A stretch of 11,867 bases of DNA from assembly GCA_021806845.1 (NCBI GenBank), contig JAKAPV010000073.1, positions 1-11,867 on the forward strand, read 5' to 3'. This document shows, one piece after another, positions 1 to 6,009 of the stretch. The position numbers were made by a program, and so were the translations under genes. Positions within the stretch are counted from its first letter, which is position 1. Each line of letters starts with the position of its first letter. This DNA comes from Bacillota bacterium (GTDB lineage Bacteria > Bacillota > Sulfobacillia > JAJZYS01 > JAJYTV01). Below the pieces are notes generated by a model. It did not search any database and was not told the origin of the DNA. It worked only from the letters and a program-made list of their open reading frames with translations.

Positions 1-195
1 ACCCCGGGGTCATTGTGGAGCGTGATCCTCCCTGCCCTTTCCAGCCCGTGCACAGGGCTCCTGCACCGGCGTATCAGGCGGTGACGGCTCCCCTCGCCCA
101 TGCGCGCCTTCCGGCGCCTCGGCGCAAGGTCGTGCCGTCCTTCTCGCTGATGGCGCTGCGAATGCCTGGATGGATCCGGTTCCTCCCATGAGAAC
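1..195. other. Window edge without a supported gene
   Basis: I see no convincing coding sequence here. A GC-rich hairpin (GCGCC 104-108, TTCC loop, GGCGC 113-117) is present. On the minus strand a GGGAGG lies 13 bases upstream of an ATG close to the window edge. That could be the start of a leftward gene running out of the window, but the spacing is long and too few codons remain to judge. Confidence 0.3.
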
Positions 196-237
196 GCAGC
201 AGGGCGGAGCGGGCTCTCGCCCGCTCCGCCCTGCTGC
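196..237 (-). terminator. Perfect 19-bp hairpin terminator after the repeat-protein gene
   Basis: The arms 196-214 and 219-237 are perfectly complementary over 19 bp around a four-base TCTC loop. The hairpin begins 11 bases past the stop codon of the minus-strand repeat-protein gene, so it is well placed as its transcription terminator. Read on the minus strand, the stem is followed by GTTCTC rather than a clean T-run, so intrinsic termination is likely but not certain. The hairpin could also protect the 3' end of the mRNA. Confidence 0.7.
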
Positions 238-247
238 TATGGTCCGA

Positions 248-1465
248 CTAGTCCCCTGAGGACGAGGACTGGCTGCCGGACGAGGACTGGGTAGGTCCGG
301 ACTGGATCTTGACGCGGTCGACGGTGCCCTGGGTGGTCAGATGCACCTTCACCGTCCAGCCCGACTGGATGGCGGATAGCTGCTCGGCCTGACCCTTGTA
401 CGTGATCTGGGCCGAGGGATCGACGGTCAGCGTGTAGCCGCCGAGCCCGATCGTGGAGCTGCCGACGGACGTGACGCTGCCAGAGAAGCTGCGGGAGGAC
501 GGTAGGTTCGGATCGGACTGCAGCTTGACCTTGTCCACCTGGCCGGTCTGCCCGTCAAGCTTGGCCTTCGCCTGGGCCCCAATGGGGATCTGGGCGACGG
601 TCAGCCGATAGCCGTGGTACTGGACGGTCGCCGAAGTGGAGAAGGTCAGCGTGTACGATCCGATCGTGAGGCTCGACCCGTACACCGCGGAGATCACGCC
701 GGTCGCCGTGTTGCCATTCGGCAGGTTGGGATCCGCACGCAGCATGATCTTCGTGACCTCGAGGTTGCTGTCGATCTTCACCTGTGCCTCGACGCCCGTC
801 GGGACGTCCCCGACCGTCAGCACGTGATCGTGGAAGCGCACCTCGACGTTCGGAGATACCGCCAGTGTGTAGGACCCGATCGTGATGGACGTGCCCGAGA
901 TGGCCGTGATCGTTCCTCCGGTGCTCTCGCCCTTCGGGATGTTCGGGTCGTTCGTGATCATGATCGTCTGGACGTTCCCCTGACTGTCCAGCCCAGCCTT
1001 GACCGTGAGGCCGCTCGTCACGTCCGCGATCGGGAGCGTGCGGTCATGGTACTTGACCGTCACGCTCGGGGCGAGGTTCAGGGTGTAGGACCCGATCTGG
1101 ATCGTGCCCTGGGAGACGGACCCGACCGTGCCCCAGTAGCTCTCGCCGCTCGGCAGGTTCGGATCGGTCGAGAGGACGACCCGGTCGACGTTGCCGCTTG
1201 CATCCAGGAAGACGTTCGCCGTGACGCCGGTCGGAATCTGTGCCGTCGTGAGGCTGTGGTCGCGGAAGCGGACCGTGACCGAGCTCGCGAAGTTGTACGC
1301 CGTCGACCCGAGCGTGATGGATGTCGCAGAAGCGGCGCTGATCGTGCCCGTAATGGCCTTGGGCTGGGTCCCCTGGCTCCCGCCGCCGTCGGCGAAGGCC
1401 GGGGCCGACACCGATAGCGCCAGTATCGCTGCGGCAAGCAGGGATGCAATCCTGCTGGCCTTCAT
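248..1465 (-). CDS. Secreted protein with five tandem DUF5666-like repeats
   Basis: The 405-residue product starts with a signal peptide: MKASR, a hydrophobic run and an AFA|DG cleavage site near residue 25. Five tandem repeats of about 72 residues follow (roughly 38-110, 111-182, 183-254, 255-327, 328-392), then a Ser/Gly/Gln-rich tail. Each repeat has the pattern GTI(T/S)xxSxxxIxIGSYTL, a V(R/K)(F/Y)HD-like strand, G-(L/V)-x-(V/A)-x-(A/V) and, in four of five, a DPN(L/I)P linker. This matches the small beta-rich DUF5666 type; the domain assignment is by eye. The ATG at 1463-1465 was chosen because GGGAGG lies 7 bases upstream. An ATG two codons earlier almost touches that site, and a longer reading to 1552 would enter the riboswitch. 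There is no cell-wall anchor. A matrix or adhesive role is inferred from the repeats, secretion and cyclic-di-GMP control. The molecular function is unknown. Confidence 0.88.
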   Translation of the reverse strand: MKASRIASLLAAAILALSVSAPAFADGGGSQGTQPKAITGTISAASATSITLGSTAYNFASSVTVRFRDHSLTTAQIPTGVTANVFLDASGNVDRVVLSTDPNLPSGESYWGTVGSVSQGTIQIGSYTLNLAPSVTVKYHDRTLPIADVTSGLTVKAGLDSQGNVQTIMITNDPNIPKGESTGGTITAISGTSITIGSYTLAVSPNVEVRFHDHVLTVGDVPTGVEAQVKIDSNLEVTKIMLRADPNLPNGNTATGVISAVYGSSLTIGSYTLTFSTSATVQYHGYRLTVAQIPIGAQAKAKLDGQTGQVDKVKLQSDPNLPSSRSFSGSVTSVGSSTIGLGGYTLTVDPSAQITYKGQAEQLSAIQSGWTVKVHLTTQGTVDRVKIQSGPTQSSSGSQSSSSGD

Positions 1466-1522
1466 GCGCATTCCTCCCATCGATTCCGGTTGCGAGCGGT
1501 CCGAGCAAACAAATAGTCGGAA

Positions 1523-1537
1523 CCGTCCTCTCGACGG
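1523..1537 (-). promoter_or_regulatory. Candidate riboswitch expression-platform hairpin
   Basis: On the minus strand CCGTC (1533-1537) pairs with GACGG (1523-1527) across a GAGAG loop. Its 5' arm overlaps the CCGT that closes the aptamer's second stem, so the two structures exclude each other. The sequence after it (1506-1522) is moderately U-rich but has no unbroken U-run. If it acts as a weak terminator, ligand binding would prevent it from forming and turn the gene on. This is an inference from sequence alone. Confidence 0.45.
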
Positions 1538-1620
1538 CAACCCGGCTGCCATGCCCCAGATGCGGGGTTTAGGCCCGTGGCTTTGCGCGCCCGGCTTTCA
1601 CCGGGGATGCCATTTTCGCG
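1534..1620 (-). ncRNA. Cyclic-di-GMP-I (GEMM) riboswitch aptamer
   Basis: Read on the minus strand, this leader has the conserved GEMM-I parts in the right order. First comes a stem CCCGG/CCGGG (1601-1605 with 1590-1594) capped by a GAAA-containing loop. GCAAAGCC follows (1579-1586), then GGGCCTAAA (1568-1576). A second stem CCCC/GGGG comes next (1564-1567 with 1554-1557). Last is the 3' strand GGCAGCCGGGTTGCC (1536-1550), equivalent to the GGTAGCGGGGTTACC element of the known family. The base of the second arm closes by ACGG with CCGT. The aptamer ends about 69 bases before the start codon at 1465. Aptamers of this family bind cyclic-di-GMP and control motility, adhesion and matrix genes. 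The 5' boundary is approximate. Confidence 0.9.
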
Positions 1621-1642
1621 AACAGGGTTCCGATTAGTGGAA

Positions 1643-1670
1643 AGGATAGCACATGCTCTCCAAATTGCAA
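1643..1670 (-). promoter_or_regulatory. Candidate sigma-A-type promoter for the riboswitch transcript
   Basis: On the minus strand TTGCAA (1665-1670) and TATCCT (1643-1648) are separated by 16 bases and lie just upstream of the aptamer. The predicted start of transcription near 1636 would place the whole aptamer inside a leader of about 170 nt. The match to the consensus -35 and -10 boxes is reasonable but imperfect. Confidence 0.5.
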
Positions 1671-1773
1671 TAGCGATGTTGCGTTCAAAGGTGAGCAGTA
1701 GGAGATGGAGTCCCATTAGGAGCGCCATGAGCGCACATGTTCACTTGGCCCAACCGTGCAGGCACGTCGACTG

Positions 1774-1804
1774 GCGACCCCTTGACCAGCAGTCAAGGGG
1801 TCGC
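1774..1804. repeat. Perfect 13-bp inverted repeat between genes
   Basis: The arms GCGACCCCTTGAC (1774-1786) and GTCAAGGGGTCGC (1792-1804) pair perfectly around a CAGCA loop. No T-run follows on either strand. It lies upstream of the repeat-protein promoter and downstream of the SLH gene's own terminator, so it could be a second terminator, a transcript-end barrier or a protein-binding site. The rest of 1671-1961 shows no supported gene. A further short inverted repeat (GCCAGC/GCTGGC) lies near 1849-1862. Confidence 0.5.
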
Positions 1805-1961
1805 AGCGATTACAGGTGGCATTCCTCCCTCGAAACCACGGAAGTAGGCCAGCCTGCTGGCGGCCGTGCGGAACCACGGTATTCTACAAGGAACTCGGCC
1901 CGATGGAGTCGCGGCCCCACACAGTCACACGATAGCTAGACACTGGCGCGGAACGGCAAGA

Positions 1962-1990
1962 CGCCCCGTCCCATCTCTGGGAACGGGGCG
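1962..1990 (-). terminator. Hairpin terminator of the SLH-protein gene
   Basis: CGCCCCGTCCC (1962-1972) pairs with GGGAACGGGGCG (1979-1990) around ATCTCT, with one bulged A. It starts 23 bases after the stop codon of the minus-strand SLH gene. The following minus-strand bases (TCTTG) are only weakly T-rich. Confidence 0.65.
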
Positions 1991-2012
1991 CCCCTCTCTT
2001 ACGGGCGAGCGC

Positions 2013-2945
2013 CTACTGGCTCTGGACTGCAAGCGCCTCGAGCATCGCGACGCGCGCCAGAAGCACAGCCATCTGCGCTCGCGTCAGGGTTTGGTTCGCC
2101 AGGATCTGACCATCGCTCCCCTGGACGAGGCCCATCTGGATTGCGAGGGCGATCGCGCCGCTGGCCCAGCTCGGCACCGGTCCAGAGAGTGAGAGCGTGG
2201 CTCCGCCTTCACTCTGCGCCAACTGGCTTAGGCCGAGCGAGTTGATCAGCATGGCGATCGCTTGCGCGCGCGTCAGCGGCGCGTTCGGGTTGGAGAGTCC
2301 GCCGACCTCTTGCAGGACTCCATTGCTGAGAGCCGCTCGAATCGCCTGCAAAGCGAATGCGGGAACTCTAGAAAGGAAATGAGAATTGTTTTTCTGGGTG
2401 CCGCTGCCCGACCCGCTGGATGTCTGCCAGTTCTGCATCCGGCTCAGCATTGTCAGCAGCTGCGCACCGGTAACGTTCTGGTTCGGAGAGAACGTAGTGC
2501 CCGTCGTCCCTTTGACGACGCCGGCGTTGTAGAGTGCGTTGACAGACGGAGCGGCCCAGGCGGCTCCGCCCATGTCCGTGAAGTTCATCGAGATCGTCTG
2601 GCTACCGTTCGATACCCCGTACACCGACTGGTACACGGCTTCGGCGACGGAGATTCCCTTGGCGTTCGGCTTGAAGGTGCCGATCACCAAGTGGACCGCG
2701 TTCGCAAGAGCCGTACCCGTCTCTCCGGAGCTCAGGGCGGTGTAGACCGCCTGCGCCACCGACTGGCCAAAGGCGCTCCCCTGTCCGGTTTGCGAGGGCT
2801 TCCCTGTTGTGTGAGTCCCGCTTTGACCGTGGCTGGTCGAGGTTGTCTGCCCTGACGCACTGGGGCCCGCAGCGGCAGCTGCGCCGCCAAACGAGGGTAC
2901 AAGCAGGCACAGGCTCAAACTCAGCGGCAAAATCCAACTGCGCAC
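2013..2945 (-). CDS. Secreted protein with three S-layer homology (SLH) domains
   Basis: The 310-residue product has an N-terminal signal peptide (about residues 1-26, ending in an Ala-rich stretch), a Ser/Thr/Gly/Gln-rich linker to about residue 55 and a helical segment to about 115. Three SLH domains then fill the C-terminus (about 122-167, 193-238, 256-300). Each has the typical W/A-x-x-A-I-x-x-A-x-x-x-G-(V/L)-(V/L) helix and a closing T-x-A-Q helix (VTGAQ, LTRAQ, LTRAQ). SLH triplets normally bind pyruvylated secondary cell-wall polysaccharide and hold the protein on the surface. No enzymatic domain is present, so the N-terminal half is the cargo or spacer. The GTG at 2943-2945 is preferred: GGAGG sits 8 bases upstream, while the GTG at 2949-2951 is too close to it. 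Nothing resembling the neighbouring riboswitch was found in its leader. Confidence 0.87.
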   Translation of the reverse strand: MRSWILPLSLSLCLLVPSFGGAAAAAGPSASGQTTSTSHGQSGTHTTGKPSQTGQGSAFGQSVAQAVYTALSSGETGTALANAVHLVIGTFKPNAKGISVAEAVYQSVYGVSNGSQTISMNFTDMGGAAWAAPSVNALYNAGVVKGTTGTTFSPNQNVTGAQLLTMLSRMQNWQTSSGSGSGTQKNNSHFLSRVPAFALQAIRAALSNGVLQEVGGLSNPNAPLTRAQAIAMLINSLGLSQLAQSEGGATLSLSGPVPSWASGAIALAIQMGLVQGSDGQILANQTLTRAQMAVLLARVAMLEALAVQSQ

Positions 2946-2951
2946 GCGCAC

Positions 2952-3660
2952 TCCCTCCCCTCTCAGTGACGATCGCACCGATACCTCGTGGCAGTGCAAG
3001 AGAAGCGCCAGGCATCGGCTGCGGAAACCGTTCGGAACGCTGGGCAGTCATGGCAGCACTCTGCGCTCCCAGTGCTCGCTACGTTTATACCGGCGATCTT
3101 CCGCCGGAAAACCGCTACTGCCAGCCGCCTCCTTTCTCGGTGCACCCTTGGCAAACCGCCCACAGATTACTTCGCAGGGAAGGTGCAGCTTGCGACGGTC
3201 TTAGGCAAACTTCGCCAGCATCGCCTCTCTGCATGCCCTTTTAGCGGGTCCGGACGCCGGGGTCGCAAGCCGCGCGCCATCCGCAATTCGACAGAGCAGC
3301 GGGGTGTCGTCTATCTCCTCGCCCCACGGCGATCCATCCCCACGTACCCCTGCCAGCTACGTGCCGCAGCGCGACGCAAATAGATGAGGCGGGCAAGGCG
3401 CGCGCTGGCGCCCTGCCCGCCTCCTGCCGTAGCACACGCCCCGTCCCCCTGCCCGAGCCAACCTTCGGGCGCCGTCCGTGACGGCGACGTTTGCGGGGAC
3501 TCCCGGCGATATGCCTTCCAAGAGGGCGCACGGCACTGTCCCCGAGCAGGCGGTGCCCTCCTCTCAACTGCCGGCGTAAGGTTCTGACCGCCATTCTCTG
3601 AGTGCATGAACAGCCAGTCCACGTGGACTCCCGCCGAGCTTCCCGGACCCGGTTTGCGGC
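2952..3660. other. Long intergenic region between SLH gene and glycosyltransferase remnants
   Basis: About 700 bases hold no gene I can support; the open frames here have no recognisable domains or good ribosome binding sites. Visible items are a CCGGCG/CGCCGG hairpin (3090-3107) beside a minus-strand TATAAA (3084-3089), an AGCACT/AGTGCT inverted repeat near 3055-3076, and the strong hairpin at 3386-3423. The TATAAA could be the -10 box of the SLH gene's promoter, but a good -35 box is missing. The region may include decayed coding sequence belonging to the plus-strand glycosyltransferase scrap that follows. Confidence 0.4.
3386..3423 (-). terminator. Strong hairpin, likely minus-strand terminator
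   Basis: GAGGCGGGCA pairs with TGCCCGCCTC, and after one A-C mismatch GGCGC pairs with GCGCC, giving a stem of about 15 pairs around a short loop. On the minus strand it is followed by ATCTATTTGCG, moderately T-rich. It is about 550 bases beyond the stop of the nearest minus-strand gene (3971), so it probably served a leftward transcript whose last gene is now lost. Confidence 0.5.
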
Positions 3661-3667
3661 ATAGCAT

Positions 3668-3939
3668 ATGGACATAAGGTACGGAGCCTTCAGCGTCGAG
3701 GCGATGGCGTTCGGCAAGCTAGTCGTCGCCTTCATCCGCCCGGACCAGCAGCCGAAGTTCCCGCCGGAACTACCGATCATCAGTGCAGACCAGTACTCCC
3801 TGCACGACGCCCTGAGCCTGGGCCCGTACATCCGGACGTTCGCCGCGCCCGCGGCATCGAAAGTCGCAGGTATGCGCAGCAAACGCACTCCCTGGAGCGC
3901 GTCATTCCGCAGTTGTTCACCATCTACGCGTCGCTCTAG
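3668..3939 (+). pseudogene. GT4 glycosyltransferase, C-terminal remnant (frameshifted)
   Basis: Read from 3668, the plus strand gives a typical C-terminal piece of a GT4 (glycosyl transferase group 1) enzyme: YGAFSVEAMAFGKLVVAFIR, then FPPELPII and a short helix. Near 3815-3830 the frame breaks, and a second frame carries on with RRYAQQTHSLERVIPQLF, TIYASL and a stop at 3937-3939. That is the expected end of the same protein. No N-terminal domain or catalytic front half is visible upstream, so only about the last 90 residues survive. It lies tail to tail with the minus-strand remnant, 31 bases from its stop. It is unlike that gene in sequence detail, so it came from a third paralogue. The longer plus-strand reading through 5020 is antisense to the other remnant and is not a gene. 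Confidence 0.7.
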
Positions 3940-3970
3940 CCAGGCCGCGGCCGCGAAGCGAACCGAAAGG

Positions 3971-5104
3971 TCATGGCAATGGCCAGATCTCCGGATCGGG
4001 AACGACGGGCGGTGCGCCGTTTTGGACATCGGTCGCCGCCGCCTGCTTGGCGGCGGCCATGGCCTCTCCATACACCTCTATCACCTCGCTCGCCATCCGA
4101 TCCACCGCGAAGAGATCATTTGCGCGCTGGACGGCGTTCGCCGCGAAGGCTTCGCGCAGCTTTGCATCGTTCATGATCTGCGAGATCGCCAGGGCCATCT
4201 GCTGCGGCTGTCCCGGGCTGCACAGGAGACCGGTCACGCTGTGCTGCACCGCCTCGGGGATACCGACCGCGGTCGTCGCGACCACCGGCTTTCCCAGTGC
4301 CTGCGCCCCCAGCAACGCGAAGCCCAGCACCTCCTGCGTCGAGGCGAGCACGACGATGTCGCACCGCGGCATCAACGCGGGCACGTCGCTGCGCAACCCG
4401 AGAAAGCGCACGCGGTCCCCCAGCAGCATCATGCGGGTCTGCTGGTGCAGCTCCCATTCAAGTTCGCCGTTTCCGACCAGCCAGAGCTCCACGTCTCTGC
4501 CGATCTGTACGAGCTGGCTCACGGCCTGGATGAGATACTTGTGCCCCTTGACCGGGGTGAGCCGCGCCGGGCAGAGGAGTACGGTGCGGCCCGGCGGCAC
4601 GGCAGGCGGGCTGCCGGTCAGCGACTGCGCGCGCAGGACGTCGATCTCGAGGCCGTAGGGCATCACCCGCAGACGGGACTCCGAGACCCCGGCGAGTGCC
4701 CCCAACTGGCGGCGCAGGCCCTGCGAGGGGACGATGGTGCGCTGGGGCGACGTGGCCCCGAGGTACTCCTCGCGCGCGAAGTACCTCCGCCTCAGGTCGC
4801 TGAACGCGGGGCCCACGTCGATCTCAAGCTCCTCTACGAGGTTGCCGTTCAGTGTCGCGACATGCGCCACGCCCGCAGGCCGCACCCGGGCGATTGCCCG
4901 GCTAGAGATGACATCGTGCGTATGGATCACGTCAGAGCCATCAAGACCCATCTCTCGGGGCCAGCTCAAACATGTAGCGGCGCTGCTCGGCCCAGCGCAC
5001 GCGCTCATCGGTCGCTGTGATCAGGGGGGCGATCCGACCCAGGAAAGCCATGTCGGAGATCTCCCGCCCGTCGGACCTTCGCCACCTCATGTCCGCGCGC
5101 CAGA
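3971..5104 (-). pseudogene. GT4 glycosyltransferase, N-terminally fused and frameshifted
   Basis: This is the larger part of a GT4 enzyme, which would transfer a sugar from an activated donor onto a cell-surface glycan or lipid. From the 5' side one reads LALARGHEVAKV, a frame change near 5075, DGREISDMAFLGRIAPLIT to RRYMFELA, a second change at a CCCC tract (4957-4960), then REMGLDGSDVIHTHDV and the rest uninterrupted. The donor-binding half is well kept: LLCPARLTPVKGHKYLIQA, VELWLVGNGELE, VRFLGLRSDVPALMPRCDI. In the usual E-x7-E motif the second Glu is Gly (QEVLGFALLGAQALGKPVV), which by family knowledge should impair catalysis. The first ~25 residues are missing and replaced by the truncated gene upstream. 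Removing one C from the CCCC tract restores that frame, so a sequencing error there is possible, but the other defects argue for real decay. Confidence 0.75.
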
Positions 5105-5755
5105 GCAAGACGACACTCCCGCCCGGAACTGGCGGTAGCTCTGCCGGCGCGTCGGCCCGCCGCAGGAGATCCTGTATGTCCAGCCCGTTCGCCAGGACGG
5201 TCAGACGCCCCTCGGCGATCCCCAGCATGTCGCTCAGCTGCCGGCACAGCGCCTGCGACGGGACGAACACGCGGTCTGCCGACTGATGCCCACCCGCTCG
5301 GCACGCAGTAGGTAGCGCACCAGCGACTCCCCGGCCTTCGTGAAGTCCTGCAGGGTCGCCTCTACCGTCCAGGAGCCGCGGATCGTCGCGACGAGCGGCA
5401 CCCCGCTCGGCAGCACGCGGCGCAGTGCCCGCGCCGCCATCACGTCCTGCGCATGGACGACGTCGTATCGCCCGAGATCGAGCTGCGCCGCACAGAGCTC
5501 GTAGGAGTAGCGAGTGACCTCGAAGTAGCGGATGAAGCTGGGCGGCGTCTTGACATTGGCGTTCTCGATGTCGCGCGCCGCCTGTTCCCCGATGCGCCGC
5601 CCGTTGTCCGTCGTCAGTGTGAGGTCGTCCGGATGGTGGCCGAGCAAGTCAACCGAGTGTCCTGCCGCGAGCGCGCGCCGTCGCAGGTCCCGAAGCGATG
5701 TCCCGATGCCTCCCGGGCCCGGCAGCGGCCAGTAGATGGCGTACAAGATGCGCAA
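5105..5755 (-). pseudogene. GT4 glycosyltransferase, C-terminally truncated and frameshifted
   Basis: A TTG start at 5753-5755, with AGGGAGG 9 bases upstream, opens a clear GT4 N-terminal domain: MRILYAIYWPLPGPGGIG, LAAGHSVDLLGHH, YDVVHAQDVMAARAL, VPLVATIRGSW. Around 5290 the frame is lost in a G-rich run (GTGGGC). The next frame continues as GHQSADRVFVPSQALCRQL, IAEGRLTVLANGLDI and PPVPGGSVVLL. There it stops being this gene and becomes the front of the downstream GT4 remnant (LALARGHEV) near 5101-5109. About 190 C-terminal residues, including the whole donor-sugar half, are gone. The structure suggests a deletion between two tandem GT4 genes. Adding one G near 5290 would restore the first frame, but the fusion would remain. 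Confidence 0.75.
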
Positions 5756-6009
5756 GAGCCGCAGCCTCCCTGGCCCATACTGGCTGCAGGCCCTTTGCGC
5801 CCCTTCCCGGCGGCTGTGCCTGCGCGTGAATGTCATCCACCATAACCTACGCCAGTTGCGGCATACGGTGAACGCCCCCAGCCGCAACGCTGGAAGCCGG
5901 CCAAGGACCGCTCGTCGCCCTGGATCCGCCACTGCAAGGATCTCTACATCTGCGCCGCCGCGGACCGAACCGAACCGAGGTGTGCTCGGCGGGCGAGGTT
6001 TCCTCGTTT
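5756..6009. other. Intergenic region upstream of glycosyltransferase remnant
   Basis: This gap holds the AGGGAGG ribosome binding site of the remnant (5765-5771) and a small CGAGG/CCTCG hairpin about 10 bases past the stop of the beta-propeller lipoprotein gene. I see no good terminator and no convincing promoter. An open minus-strand frame runs through it in phase with the glycosyltransferase, but the translation has no recognisable features. Confidence 0.4.

Noticed and set aside
1..195. Cobalamin or other riboswitch on the minus strand
   Set aside because: GC-rich short hairpins are present, but no family's conserved core could be lined up.
1466..1552. 29-codon upstream extension of the repeat protein
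   Set aside because: It would translate the riboswitch's end and expression platform and would bury the signal peptide. The start at 1465 has a well-placed ribosome binding site.
2952..3240. Second riboswitch (fluoride-like or cyclic-di-GMP) upstream of the SLH gene
   Set aside because: Short matches such as GGCGATG were seen, but the remaining conserved elements of those families are absent or in the wrong order.
3940..5020. Long plus-strand open frame continuing past the GT4 scrap (450 codons in all)
   Set aside because: From 3971 on it is antisense to a clear GT4 coding sequence and its translation is Arg/His/Ala-rich with no domain. Only the first 50 or so codons are real GT4 sequence.
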